Below are positions 37,533 to 47,306 of a stretch of DNA of 64,000 nucleotides, piece by piece. Position numbers and translations under genes: made by a program. Below the pieces are notes generated by a model. It was not told the origin of the DNA, did not search any database, and worked only from the letters and a program-made list of their open reading frames with translations. Every line of letters begins with the position of its first letter. The first letter of the stretch is position 1. The stretch comes from an uncultured Thalassotalea sp. (GTDB lineage: Bacteria; Pseudomonadota; Gammaproteobacteria; Enterobacterales; Alteromonadaceae): positions 186,001 to 250,000 of the forward strand of contig CANLNK010000001.1 in the NCBI GenBank assembly GCA_947492575.1, in the 5' to 3' direction.

Positions 37533-39289
37533 TGTCAACGAATACAAAAACAGTTATCGCTATCATCATTGGGGCAGCACTAGGTGCTGGAGCATTGAGT
37601 TTATATCAAGGTACAGGTTCAAGCAGCAATGGCAATGAAGCTACATCAGCAGAGAAAAAACCGCTGTATTGGGTTGCACCGATGGATTCTAATTACCGCC
37701 GGGACAAGCCCGGTAAGTCGCCTATGGGGATGGATTTAATCCCCGTGTATGAAGAAGAATCATCTAGTGACGACTTTGGCCCCGGAGCAGTAAAAATTGC
37801 GCCTCATGTTGTGAATAACCTTGGGGTTCGCACTGCACCTGTTGAACTGAAAAATATGCATACTGAAATATCAACGGTAGGTTACGTTCAATATGATGAA
37901 GATAAGCTAATTCACATCCACCCACGTGTTGATGGTTGGATTGAAAAACTCTATGTCAAAGCCGCAGGTAATCCTGTAGAGAAAGGGCAGCCTCTGTACA
38001 CACTTTATTCTCCTCAGTTAGTTAACGCGCAGGAAGAGCTGTTAATAGCGTTAAAGCGCAATAATAGTTCCTTAATTTCGGCGGCGAAAGATCGCCTTAA
38101 AGCGTTACAGCTTTCATCAGACTTCATTCAAAAGCTAGAAAAGACACGAAAGGTTCAGCAAACCATCACCTTTTACTCCCCTCAGGCGGGTGTTGTTGAT
38201 GGCCTGAAAGTTAGAGAAGGCTTCTACGTCAAACCGGGTAATACTCTTCTAAGCATTGGTCAGCTAGATCAAGTTTGGGTTGAAGCAGAGGTGTTTGAAC
38301 GGGATGCCGCCCTGATTAAAAAAGGTCTGCCAGTATCAATGACACTTGACTATTTACCCGGTGAGGACTGGGCTGGTGTCGTTGATTATGTCTATCCAAC
38401 ATTGAACAGTAAAACACGCACACTCAGAGTGAGACTAAAGTTTGACAACCCAGACTATCAATTAAAACCAAACATGTTTGCACAAGTCTCTATTCACGCT
38501 AATCAAGCTGATAGCACCATACTCGTACCTAAAGAAGCCGTCATTCGCACAGGTAAACAAGACAGAGTGGTAATTGCCTTGGGGGATGGGCAATTTAAGT
38601 CTATTGAAGTGACAATTGGTCGAGTAGATATCGATAGCATCGAAATTATAGATGGCTTAAATGAAGATGATGTTGTGGTTACATCAGCTCAATTCTTGAT
38701 TGATTCTGAGTCAAGTAAAAGCTCTGATTTCAAACGCATGACCCATAATGAAGTGCCTAACTCTGTTTGGATGCAAGGTGATGTAAATAGCGTCATGGCT
38801 GGACATCGAATGGTTAATATAACACACGGCCCTGCCGAAGCTTGGGATTGGCCTGAGATGACTATGGATTTTAATGTGGCAGAGAAAGTCGATATCGATT
38901 CATTGAAGTCTGGTCAGTCGCTGCACTTTGAGGTGAGTAAAACCGAAGGTGGTGGCTATGAAATCACTGGTATTCATATCATGAGTGAGTCTGGTGATAT
39001 GAGCGAAGAAGTACCTTCGGCATCAGTATCAGGTCTAATCAATGCGATTGATATTGATACCCGTATTCTAAATATTAGCCGAGGTCCGATAGAGAAATGG
39101 GATAGACCTGCTGCGACGATGGATTTTATCGTCGCGGACAATATAGAAATAGTTGATTTCAATGTTGGTGATAACGTCACTTTCACTTTTGAGGTGAGAG
39201 AGGATTTGGTTATCACAGAAATCTCCCTTGAATCAGATGATCAACACGAGCATGAACAAAAAAGTGCTGTTGACCATTCGAATCATTAA
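37532..39289 (+). CDS. cusB: CusB-like adaptor with two C-terminal CusF-like domains
   Basis: Periplasmic adaptor linking the RND pump and the channel; 585 residues, longer than typical CusB. In order it has an N-terminal membrane anchor (about 8-26), a heavy-metal-binding domain (YWVAPMDSNYRRDKPGKSPM, then MGMDLIPVYEE), a barrel-sandwich hybrid and helical hairpin (about 100-330), and two CusF-like beta-barrels (about 405-485 and 495-575). The first CusF domain keeps the Cu(I) ligands His, Trp, Met and Met (THGPAEAWDWPEMTM). The second reads SRGPIEKWDRPAATM and has lost three of the four. A His-rich tail ends the protein. Confidence 0.9.
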   Translation: MSTNTKTVIAIIIGAALGAGALSLYQGTGSSSNGNEATSAEKKPLYWVAPMDSNYRRDKPGKSPMGMDLIPVYEEESSSDDFGPGAVKIAPHVVNNLGVRTAPVELKNMHTEISTVGYVQYDEDKLIHIHPRVDGWIEKLYVKAAGNPVEKGQPLYTLYSPQLVNAQEELLIALKRNNSSLISAAKDRLKALQLSSDFIQKLEKTRKVQQTITFYSPQAGVVDGLKVREGFYVKPGNTLLSIGQLDQVWVEAEVFERDAALIKKGLPVSMTLDYLPGEDWAGVVDYVYPTLNSKTRTLRVRLKFDNPDYQLKPNMFAQVSIHANQADSTILVPKEAVIRTGKQDRVVIALGDGQFKSIEVTIGRVDIDSIEIIDGLNEDDVVVTSAQFLIDSESSKSSDFKRMTHNEVPNSVWMQGDVNSVMAGHRMVNITHGPAEAWDWPEMTMDFNVAEKVDIDSLKSGQSLHFEVSKTEGGGYEITGIHIMSESGDMSEEVPSASVSGLINAIDIDTRILNISRGPIEKWDRPAATMDFIVADNIEIVDFNVGDNVTFTFEVREDLVITEISLESDDQHEHEQKSAVDHSNH

Positions 39290-39304
39290 ATTGGGAGATA
39301 AGTG

Positions 39305-42300
39305 ATGATTGAATCAATTATAAGATGGTCGATAGGTAATCGATTTTTCGTAATATTGGCGACCTTAATTCTGATTGGTGGTGGGTTATTCTCAATTAAA
39401 AATACACCAGTTGATGCATTACCAGATCTTTCTGATGTTCAAGTGATAATTAAGACGAATTATCCCGGTCAGGCACCACAAGTAGTGCAAGATCAAGTTA
39501 CTTACCCTTTAACAACAGCAATGCTGTCAGTTCCGGGGGCTGTTACTGTTCGGGGATATTCATTTTTTGGAGACTCCTTTGTTTATGTCATCTTTGATGA
39601 AGACACCGATTTATATTGGGCAAGGAGCAGAGTACTTGAATATTTAAGTCAAGTAGCCCCTTCGCTACCCGCTACCGCACGTCCACAACTAGGACCTGAC
39701 GCCACAGGCGTTGGCTGGGTTTATTTATATTCTCTTGTAGACAAAACGGGCAGCTTGGATATTAGCCAATTGCGTAGTATTCAAGATTGGTTCTTAAAAT
39801 ATGAATTGCAAACTGTACCCGGAGTTTCTGAGGTTGCTGCTGTTGGCGGCATGGTTAAACAATATCAAATACAAGTCGATCCCGATAAATTAAGAGCCTA
39901 CGGTATACCACTTAGTCACATTCAAATGGCCCTTAAGCGTGGTAACCAAGAAACAGGTGCCTCTGTTGTTGAAATGGCTGAAGCAGAGTACATGGTTACC
40001 GCTACTGGCTATATCAAAAGTATTTCAGATATAGAGTTGATCCCTCTCGGTGTGAACGAACAAGGAACGCCGCTTACTATTGGCGATGTGGCAGAAGTCA
40101 ACTTAGGTCCACAAATGAGACGGGGCATCGCTGAACTTAATGGTGAAGGAGAAGTTGTTGGTGGTGTGGTTGTTATGCGCTTTGGTGAAAACGCACAAAA
40201 AACCATTGATGGAGTAAAAGCCAAATTAGAAGAGTTAAAAAAAGGTTTACCCGAAGGAGTTGAAATAGTTACGGTTTATGATCGCTCTGGCTTAATAGGA
40301 GAGGCGGTAGAAAACCTATGGAGTAAATTGCTCGAAGAGCTTGCTGTCGTCGCGATTGTATGTGTTGCATTTCTGTTTCATTTGCGATCTTCGATTGTTG
40401 CAGTTGTCACTCTACCTATTGGCATCTTAGCTTCATTTATCATCATGCATATGCAAGGTATCAATGCGAATATTATGTCATTAGGTGGTATCGCTATTGC
40501 AATTGGTGCGATGACAGATGGCGCAATAGTGATGATTGAAAATATGCATAAGCATATGGAAAAGACACCGCTAACAGATGAAAATCGTTGGCAAATAGTC
40601 TCAAAGGCGGCAAGTGAAGTCGGTCCTGCATTATTCTTTAGTTTGCTCATCATTACAGTCTCATTCTTGCCAGTGTTTATCTTAGAAGCGCAAGAAGGAA
40701 GGATGTTTTCACCTTTAGCTTATACAAAAACATATGCAATGGCTGCATCAGCAGGCTTAGCGATAACATTGGTGCCTGTATTAATGGGGTACTTTATTCG
40801 AGGCAAAATTGTTTCAGAAAAGAAAAATCCGTTAAACCGATTGCTAATTGCTATTTACATGCCTGTTTTAAAGCAAGTAATGAAGTTTCCAAAATCGACA
40901 ATTGTAGCAGCAATATTAGTGACTATCGTCGGTTTTTGGCCTGTTGATAAGATTGGTAGCGAGTTTATTCCTCCTCTAGATGAAGGAGATTTAATGTACA
41001 TGCCGACTACATATCCGGGGATCTCTATTGGTAAGGCAAGAGAGATTCTACAGCAAACCGACAAGCTAATTAAAACAGTGCCTGAAGTTGAAACTGTATT
41101 TGGTAAGGTCGGAAGAGCTGAATCTGCAACTGACCCTGCACCGTTAACTATGATTGAAACCTTCATTCAGTTGAAGCCTCAAGAAGAGTGGCGTGAGGGA
41201 GTGACAACAGAATCTTTAAAAGCTGAGTTTGATAAGTTGGTTAAGTTTCCGGGCTTAACTAACGCTTGGGTTATGCCAATCAAAACTCGTATTGACATGT
41301 TAGCAACGGGTATCAAAACGCCAGTAGGGATTAAAGTAGCAGGATCTGATTTAAATACGATTCAAGAGATTGGACAACAAATAGAGCAATTGTTACCTGA
41401 GGTGACCGGGACCGCTTCAGTTTATTCTGAACGAGTTGCAGGTGGACGATATATAAAAGTTGATATTTCTCGTGAGAAAGCAAGTCGTTTTGGATTAAAC
41501 ATCGATGACGTACAACAAGTAGTTTCAACTGCTATTGGTGGGATGAATGTCACTCAAACAGTAGAAGGTCAAGAGCGTTATCCTGTCAACTTGCGATACC
41601 CACAAGATTATCGTGACTCTCCAGAGCAGTTGTCGCGCTTGCCTGTTGTCACTCCAAATGGACAACGCATCGCACTAGGTGACGTAGCTGAAATAAAAGT
41701 AGAAGTAGGCCCTCCGGGGATCAAGAGTGAAAATGCACGTATTAATGGTTGGACGTTCATTGATATAGAGGGCGTTGACGTAGGTACTTATGTTGAAAGT
41801 GCAAAAGAGCATTTAGCTAAAAATCTTATATTACCAGCAGGTTATTCGATTACTTGGGCTGGTCAATACGAATATATGGAAAGAGCCAAAGCCAAGCTTA
41901 CTTACGTTGTTCCATTGACGCTCGCCATTATTGTTATTTTGCTTTATTTGAACTTCAGAGCGTTTAGCGAAGTTGCGATCATCATTGTGACTTTACCGAT
42001 GGCAATGATCGGTGGGTTATGGTTGATGTATTTAGAAGGGTTCAACTTCTCTGTAGCAGTTGGTGTAGGCTTTATTGCTCTGGCTGGAGTAGCTGTTGAG
42101 ATTGGCGTAATAATGTTGGTATATCTCAATCAGGCGCTCGCTGAACTTAAGGAAAAAGCGAAAGAGCGAGCAGAACTCATCTCAGAAGATGAATATCAAG
42201 ATGCCTTATTGCACGGTGCTGGATTACGTGTTCGTCCTGTAATGATGACAGTAGCGACAATCATTATCGGCCTAATGCCTATTTTATATGGTACAGGAAC

Positions 42301-42469
42301 AGGCTCTGAGGTAATGAGTCGTATTGCTGCACCAATGGTAGGTGGGATGACAAGTGCAGTCCTGCTAACTCTAATTGTTTTACCCGCGATTTATTCAATC
42401 GTTAAAAAGCCCGAAGTAAACGCCTTTAACAAGGAACTTTCTAACTCGGAGCTAAAAAACAATGCTTAG
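39305..42469 (+). CDS. cusA: Copper/silver RND efflux transporter (CusA-like)
   Basis: Proton-driven inner-membrane pump exporting Cu(I)/Ag(I) through the CusB and CusC partners. It is about 1054 residues with twelve membrane helices in two repeats and two large periplasmic loops. N-terminal MIESIIRWSIGNRFFVIL and VDALPDLSDVQVIIKTNYPG are the heavy-metal RND signature. MPIKTRIDMLATGIKTPVGI contains the Met expected at the metal site. The ATG at 39305 follows a GGGAGA site. The pepSY gene downstream overlaps its end by eight bases. Confidence 0.95.
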   Translation: MIESIIRWSIGNRFFVILATLILIGGGLFSIKNTPVDALPDLSDVQVIIKTNYPGQAPQVVQDQVTYPLTTAMLSVPGAVTVRGYSFFGDSFVYVIFDEDTDLYWARSRVLEYLSQVAPSLPATARPQLGPDATGVGWVYLYSLVDKTGSLDISQLRSIQDWFLKYELQTVPGVSEVAAVGGMVKQYQIQVDPDKLRAYGIPLSHIQMALKRGNQETGASVVEMAEAEYMVTATGYIKSISDIELIPLGVNEQGTPLTIGDVAEVNLGPQMRRGIAELNGEGEVVGGVVVMRFGENAQKTIDGVKAKLEELKKGLPEGVEIVTVYDRSGLIGEAVENLWSKLLEELAVVAIVCVAFLFHLRSSIVAVVTLPIGILASFIIMHMQGINANIMSLGGIAIAIGAMTDGAIVMIENMHKHMEKTPLTDENRWQIVSKAASEVGPALFFSLLIITVSFLPVFILEAQEGRMFSPLAYTKTYAMAASAGLAITLVPVLMGYFIRGKIVSEKKNPLNRLLIAIYMPVLKQVMKFPKSTIVAAILVTIVGFWPVDKIGSEFIPPLDEGDLMYMPTTYPGISIGKAREILQQTDKLIKTVPEVETVFGKVGRAESATDPAPLTMIETFIQLKPQEEWREGVTTESLKAEFDKLVKFPGLTNAWVMPIKTRIDMLATGIKTPVGIKVAGSDLNTIQEIGQQIEQLLPEVTGTASVYSERVAGGRYIKVDISREKASRFGLNIDDVQQVVSTAIGGMNVTQTVEGQERYPVNLRYPQDYRDSPEQLSRLPVVTPNGQRIALGDVAEIKVEVGPPGIKSENARINGWTFIDIEGVDVGTYVESAKEHLAKNLILPAGYSITWAGQYEYMERAKAKLTYVVPLTLAIIVILLYLNFRAFSEVAIIIVTLPMAMIGGLWLMYLEGFNFSVAVGVGFIALAGVAVEIGVIMLVYLNQALAELKEKAKERAELISEDEYQDALLHGAGLRVRPVMMTVATIIIGLMPILYGTGTGSEVMSRIAAPMVGGMTSAVLLTLIVLPAIYSIVKKPEVNAFNKELSNSELKNNA

Positions 42470-43169
42470 AAAAGCTAGGAAGTACCACAAATGGCTAATG
42501 GCTTTTGTCGGAATACAATTTCTGTTCTGGTCTATTACTGGTGTGTATATGGTGACTATGGATATTCACTATATACACGGCGAAACCTTGGCTAAGAGTG
42601 AGGAAGCCAAAATAGATTTAGCTAGTGTGGATTACTCCATTGCAAAGCTTGCTGCTGATTACTCTGAAGCTAGCCAAGTCACGCTTACCCAAAGCATGGG
42701 CGACCCTTTGTATTCTTTTATTAATGGAGAACAGGGGAAAGTAGCAATTGACGCTAAAACTGGGGCTGTTCGTCCACCTGTTGATGAAGTCAAAGCTAAA
42801 AAAATCGCGCAATACCATTACGCAATGAATCATGAAGTCGATAAAGTCAGATTGATAAAAACTGTTACAGATATGCCTGCTGAATTGTCATCAAGACATT
42901 TACCAGTGTGGAGAGTAACGTTTGATCAATTTGCCACACCTACGTTTTATATAAGTCAACAAACTGGGGCTGTTGTAGCCAAGCGACATGATTTCTGGCG
43001 TTTGTTTGATTGGATGTGGCGGTTCCACATTATGGATTACGATGATGGTGAAAACGTATCTAACTGGTTCTTGTTTTTAGTTGCAATTTTGGGGCTTGTG
43101 GCAGCTATTGCAGGTGCCGTCTTGACTTATTTTAGAGTGTTCTCTGCAAATAAAAAGGAAGTCATTTGA
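42462..43169 (+). CDS. PepSY-domain membrane protein
   Basis: 235 residues with an N-terminal membrane helix (about 12-32), a periplasmic part with a PepSY-like region (VDEVKAKKIAQYHYAMNHEV), a Trp/His-rich phrase before the second membrane helix (RLFDWMWRFHIMDYDDGENV) and a final helix (about 200-225). Members of this PepSY group often accompany metal reductases and bind haem through membrane His residues. It overlaps the cusA end by eight bases and the next gene begins at its stop, so all are coupled. Confidence 0.82.
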   Translation: MLRKARKYHKWLMAFVGIQFLFWSITGVYMVTMDIHYIHGETLAKSEEAKIDLASVDYSIAKLAADYSEASQVTLTQSMGDPLYSFINGEQGKVAIDAKTGAVRPPVDEVKAKKIAQYHYAMNHEVDKVRLIKTVTDMPAELSSRHLPVWRVTFDQFATPTFYISQQTGAVVAKRHDFWRLFDWMWRFHIMDYDDGENVSNWFLFLVAILGLVAAIAGAVLTYFRVFSANKKEVI

Positions 43170-45001
43170 TGCGACTATTTAAGTTAAATACAGCTATACA
43201 TAAATGGCTTTCTTTAGTGGTTGTTTTACAGCTCCTTATCTGGTTAGGAACGGGTCTTTATTTCAATCTGATGGATCACAGTAAAGCCAGTGGTAACGAA
43301 CTTAGAGTTCATTCTCATCATGAAGGTAACGTTACAGATTTTAGCTTAATTCCTATTAAAGACATTGCTAGTGAAGCACCACAGGAAGTAAAACTTATAT
43401 GGATTTTACATCAGCCTTACTATCATTTTGTGTTCGATAAGGGCCAGCATAGCTACCAAGAACGCCACTCAAAGCTATTTGATGCTGTAACAGGAAAGCC
43501 ATTTAATCTGTCTGAAGAACAAGTACTAACTTTGGCAAAAAACTCTTACTCAGGTGAGGGCAAGCTAGCTACTCCAGTGTTATCTCAGCCCCCATTTTCT
43601 GATCACGTAAGGCAACAAAATCCTATGTGGCAAGTTGCCGTTGAGGATGAGAATAATACAACTATTTATTTAGATAGTATTACAGGCCAAGTGCTTCGCC
43701 ATGCCAATGATGATTTCAGATTGAAAGATCTGATGATGAAGCTTCACTTTATGGACTATGGCAATTCTGGCGGATTTAACCATTGGTTGATCATTGCATT
43801 TGCTTTTGCAACGCTATTCCTTTCAGTTACTGGTGTTACTTGGCTGATACAACAGTATCAAAATGGTTTGCTGAAGCTAAGTTGGGGCAGCAACAGGCAA
43901 AAAGTATCAGTGACTTTTTCCAATGAAAATACTATCGCCGACGTCTCAGCAGATGCTAATTCAACAGTATTAGAAGGACTAGCAAGTTCACACGTATACC
44001 TATCGTCAAGTTGTGGTGGCGGCGGTACATGTGGCAAATGCATGTTCTTAAGTTCAACTCAATTACCTATCACACTTTCTGAGCAGGAACATTTATCAGA
44101 TGAGCAGCTAAAGGAAGGTTATCGGTTAGGGTGTCAGCATCGGTTCTCTGAAGTTAGCTCAATTGAAGTTAATACGGATCTCAATATTGAAAATCATGAG
44201 CTAGTTGTGGTTACGACTAACTTCATTACTCCTTTTATCAAGGAAGTGAAGTTTAAGGTGAAATCAGGCAAACAATTAGCATTTAAAGCTGGTGCATATA
44301 TGCAATTTAACGTGCCAGCAGGGATGAATAGTTTACGCCCAGATGATATGCCAGAGCACTATGAAAAATATTGGGAAAGTTACTCTCATGGAAAGTTTTC
44401 ACATGACGGCGTAACTCGCCATTACTCCTTGGTTAACTTTGATCAAGAAACAGATGAGCTAACCTTCAACATCCGCTGGCAAACTGCTAAGGATGGTTAT
44501 AAAGCAGGTATAGGTTCAAGCTATTTAGGGTCACTCGAAGTTGGTGAAACGATAATCGCAAAAGGTCCTTTTTCTGACTTTTATGCTACTTCAGGTAAAA
44601 AGGTTCCTCGCATATTTATTGGCGCTGGCTCAGGACTTGCCCCACTCAGAGCTATCATTTTTGAACAGTTGAAAAAGCGCCAAGATGAAGGTGACTTGAC
44701 TCTCATCTATGGTGCGCGAACTGAAGATGATTTGCTGTACCGTGATGAGTTGAACTTATTGAGTGAGCAGCATAAAAACTTTTCTTATATTCCTACACTT
44801 TCTAACCCTTCAGAACAATGGCAAGGGCACTCTGGTTATGTACAGCAAGTACTTCTGCCGCATTTGAGCCAGAAAGTAAAATTCCTGTCTACAGAATTTT
44901 ACTTGTGCGGCCCACAAGCAATGATGAGTGAAGTGGAACAAATAATTACTGATGTTGGTATACCCAGTAATCAAATTTTCAAAGACAAATTTAGTCGTTA
45001 A
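43169..45001 (+). CDS. PepSY membrane domain fused to a ferredoxin-flavin reductase
   Basis: About 610-residue fusion. Residues 1-235 repeat the layout of the previous protein: N-terminal helix, PepSY-like periplasmic part, LMMKLHFMDYGNSGGFNHW and a second helix. A plant-type [2Fe-2S] ferredoxin domain follows (SSCGGGGTCGKCMF and a later Cys in LGCQHRF). An FAD domain (RHYSLVNF) and an NAD(P) domain (GAGSGLAPLRAI; FYLCGPQAMM) come last, similar to the NqrF subunit. It would take electrons from NADH in the cytoplasm across the membrane, plausibly to reduce periplasmic Cu(II) or Fe(III). The acceptor is inferred from context only. Confidence 0.85.
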   Translation: MRLFKLNTAIHKWLSLVVVLQLLIWLGTGLYFNLMDHSKASGNELRVHSHHEGNVTDFSLIPIKDIASEAPQEVKLIWILHQPYYHFVFDKGQHSYQERHSKLFDAVTGKPFNLSEEQVLTLAKNSYSGEGKLATPVLSQPPFSDHVRQQNPMWQVAVEDENNTTIYLDSITGQVLRHANDDFRLKDLMMKLHFMDYGNSGGFNHWLIIAFAFATLFLSVTGVTWLIQQYQNGLLKLSWGSNRQKVSVTFSNENTIADVSADANSTVLEGLASSHVYLSSSCGGGGTCGKCMFLSSTQLPITLSEQEHLSDEQLKEGYRLGCQHRFSEVSSIEVNTDLNIENHELVVVTTNFITPFIKEVKFKVKSGKQLAFKAGAYMQFNVPAGMNSLRPDDMPEHYEKYWESYSHGKFSHDGVTRHYSLVNFDQETDELTFNIRWQTAKDGYKAGIGSSYLGSLEVGETIIAKGPFSDFYATSGKKVPRIFIGAGSGLAPLRAIIFEQLKKRQDEGDLTLIYGARTEDDLLYRDELNLLSEQHKNFSYIPTLSNPSEQWQGHSGYVQQVLLPHLSQKVKFLSTEFYLCGPQAMMSEVEQIITDVGIPSNQIFKDKFSR

Positions 45002-45025
45002 TACATAAATTAAATAGAGGTAAAT

Positions 45026-45373
45026 ATGAAAACATTAATTAAATTTTTAACCGTAATCAGCTTTGTTTTTAGTAGTGCGGTTTTCGCGCATGTGCATCTT
45101 GAAAAAAGCGTGCCTGCTGATAATGCAATGTTAATGAAGACTCCAGAAGAATTAACGCTGGCATTTAGCAAAGAGGTTCGTGTAGTCAAAATTACATTGA
45201 AAAACAAAAAAGGTGAGAAAGTTAAGTTTGGCTTTAAACCTACTAAAGGGGCCTACACTGAATTTACATGGAAACTACCGAAACTAGCACCTGCTAACTA
45301 TGTTGTTGATGTTACTTTCTTAGGTAAAGATGGGCACAAAATGAAAGATAGCTTTGGCTTTATGGTTCACTAA
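45026..45373 (+). CDS. copC: CopC-like periplasmic copper-binding protein
   Basis: 115 residues with a signal peptide ending SAVFA, giving a mature N-terminus HVHLEKSVPADNAML. The exposed first His is the expected Cu(II) brace residue of CopC proteins. A second conserved His is in GKDGHKMKDSFGF near the end. It is a compact beta-barrel with no Met-rich Cu(I) loop, so it is of the Cu(II)-only type. It follows the fused reductase by 24 bases. A 174-base gap with no gene comes after it. Confidence 0.88.
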   Translation: MKTLIKFLTVISFVFSSAVFAHVHLEKSVPADNAMLMKTPEELTLAFSKEVRVVKITLKNKKGEKVKFGFKPTKGAYTEFTWKLPKLAPANYVVDVTFLGKDGHKMKDSFGFMVH

Positions 45374-45547
45374 TTTTTAGTTGAAAACATCTAGCAGATG
45401 TTTAGCAAACTCAGGTTTAAATAAGGCTGTAATGGTGCTTTTTTAATAGAGCACCCTTATTGCTTTATTAGCTCTCATCATTCAGAGAATGTAGTAACTC
45501 TGTAAGATTATTGGAAATAGTATTTATAACGAATACGGGAATTTAGA

Positions 45548-46354
45548 GTGAACAAGATTAAAAACTTAAAAGTTAAACGAGTAATTACTCGACTATTAGT
45601 TACCTTGAACATGCTTGTATTGCCTACAGTTCTGGCTCACGAGACATTTTTGCTTCCAACACAAAGTGTTTGGGAAATGAATAGTAACGTAGAGGTTAGA
45701 ATGGCGAGCGGATTAAGCTTTCCTGACCTTACATGGGGCGTAAACCAAGAGCGTATTTCTTCGTCAACGGTTCAACTTAATGGAAAAAATGTAGCCAGCC
45801 CATTATTTAAAGATGGTAAAGCTTTTTTAACCGTTAGTTTCAAGGCAAGCGAAGCTGGCTTTGGAGTGGTAGCTATAAGCACTAAAAAACGCTCTGGTGA
45901 TATCGAACATAAAAATACCGAAGAATATTTGGAGGAAATAGGTGCATCAGAATCTATTAAGCAGGCTTTTAGAGCATTACCGGGCAAGCCTCCATTACAC
46001 AGAAGTTACGTCAAACATACAAAAAGTTTGATTTGCGTTAAAAGCTGCAAAAAAAGCCAAGATTTAAGTTTGAAACCTGTTGGTCAAAAGCTTGAATTTA
46101 TAACTGCTAACGAAGGTTTAAATCGTTTTCAACTTCTGCTCGATGGCAAGCCTTTACCTCATCATGACGTGAAGGTACGAAACTCTGAGAAAGAGCTTTA
46201 TCAATATAGAACTGATTCTCGCGGCATGTTTTCTATTGGAGAGCAGGTATCGGGTGCTGTCATGCTTGCAGCCGTTGCTATAACTTTACCCGAAAAACCA
46301 GATGGGCTGTATCACAGTGATTATGCCTCTTTAGTGTTAAACACTAAGCAATAG
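45548..46354 (+). CDS. DUF4198-family periplasmic protein
   Basis: 268 residues with a signal peptide ending VLAHETF and a mature protein beginning HETFLLPTQSVWE. An N-terminal His straight after cleavage and the phrase VEVRMASGLSFPD match DUF4198 proteins, which are found with nickel and copper transport genes. A C-terminal Ig-like region (LLLDGKPLPHHDVKVRNSE) is visible. Its role is probably metal binding or delivery, but no function is proven for the family. Confidence 0.8.
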   Translation: MNKIKNLKVKRVITRLLVTLNMLVLPTVLAHETFLLPTQSVWEMNSNVEVRMASGLSFPDLTWGVNQERISSSTVQLNGKNVASPLFKDGKAFLTVSFKASEAGFGVVAISTKKRSGDIEHKNTEEYLEEIGASESIKQAFRALPGKPPLHRSYVKHTKSLICVKSCKKSQDLSLKPVGQKLEFITANEGLNRFQLLLDGKPLPHHDVKVRNSEKELYQYRTDSRGMFSIGEQVSGAVMLAAVAITLPEKPDGLYHSDYASLVLNTKQ

Positions 46355-46388
46355 GTTTGTATTTTCTCAATATAAAAGAGTGTTTGTT

Positions 46389-47285
46389 ATGGAAATGATT
46401 ATCTGGAATACCGTTATTGTACTGTCCAAAATTGTATTTTACGTCGGCTTTGCCTGTATTGCTGGTTATACATTTTTCAGGCAAATATTTGAGCATAACG
46501 AATCTCATAATAATGTTGAAATAGCGAACCTAAAATGGATAAGGGCTTCGATAATCGTCGCTTTGATTGCAAATGCCATTTGGTTCTTCGCTAGTACTGG
46601 TGCGATGGCAGAAGAAGGCATTCAAGGTGCTTTTGACCCTGATATCTTAGACATAATGTGGGACTCTTCTATCGGTGATGGAACTTTACTTAGAGGTCTT
46701 GGATTAGTTCTAGCGATATTTGCGATAACGTCACACATTAAATTCAAATCTGTCGTGCTGAGCAACTGCATAAAACAAAGCATTTTAGGGGTTAGCCTAA
46801 TAGTGCTTTCATACACCTTTACCTTTATCGGCCATGTATCTGAACTAGGAGTGTTCGAAAAAGTATTGCTGATGCTCCATGTGCTTGTTATGGCTTGGTG
46901 GTTCGGAGCGTTATTTCCGCTTAAACAAGCTTGCCATGAACCGGACTATGAGCAGCTCTACTCATTGATGGACAAGTTTGGAAGGCAAGCAAGTATCGCG
47001 GTGAGTCTATTGTTAATTGCTGGCCTTTGGTTAGCTTTTCAATTAGTCGGAAATGTTGAAGAACTGTTTAGTTCAAGCTATGGGCAAACACTGTTACTTA
47101 AATTAGCTCTCGTGACTTCGATATTGGGCATCGCAGCAAAGCATAAATTAAAACTCGTCCCACAACTTAAAAATAACGATGGCAGAGAAGCACTATCTAA
47201 ATCTATCTCGATAGAAATGGTAGTAGCTTTTGCCATTTTATCTGTAACGGCTGGGCTTACTAGTGTTGTTGGCCCTGCAAATTAA
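46389..47285 (+). CDS. copD: CopD-family copper resistance membrane protein
   Basis: About 298 residues with eight likely membrane helices and the CopD region (LHVLVMAWWFGALFPLKQAC and FGRQASIAVSLLLIAGLW). CopD is thought to move copper across the inner membrane with CopC, which is encoded two genes upstream. An ATG at 46389 is preferred to a GTG three codons earlier. It is followed 21 bases later by the first SnoaL-like gene. Confidence 0.87.
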   Translation: MEMIIWNTVIVLSKIVFYVGFACIAGYTFFRQIFEHNESHNNVEIANLKWIRASIIVALIANAIWFFASTGAMAEEGIQGAFDPDILDIMWDSSIGDGTLLRGLGLVLAIFAITSHIKFKSVVLSNCIKQSILGVSLIVLSYTFTFIGHVSELGVFEKVLLMLHVLVMAWWFGALFPLKQACHEPDYEQLYSLMDKFGRQASIAVSLLLIAGLWLAFQLVGNVEELFSSSYGQTLLLKLALVTSILGIAAKHKLKLVPQLKNNDGREALSKSISIEMVVAFAILSVTAGLTSVVGPAN

Positions 47286-47306
47286 AACTTAAAAGAGAAA
47301 ATAAAA

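Noticed and set aside
45434-45455. GGTGCT/AGCACC hairpin as terminator between copC and the DUF4198 gene
   Set aside because: The stem is short, the loop is T-rich, and no T-run follows on the plus strand.
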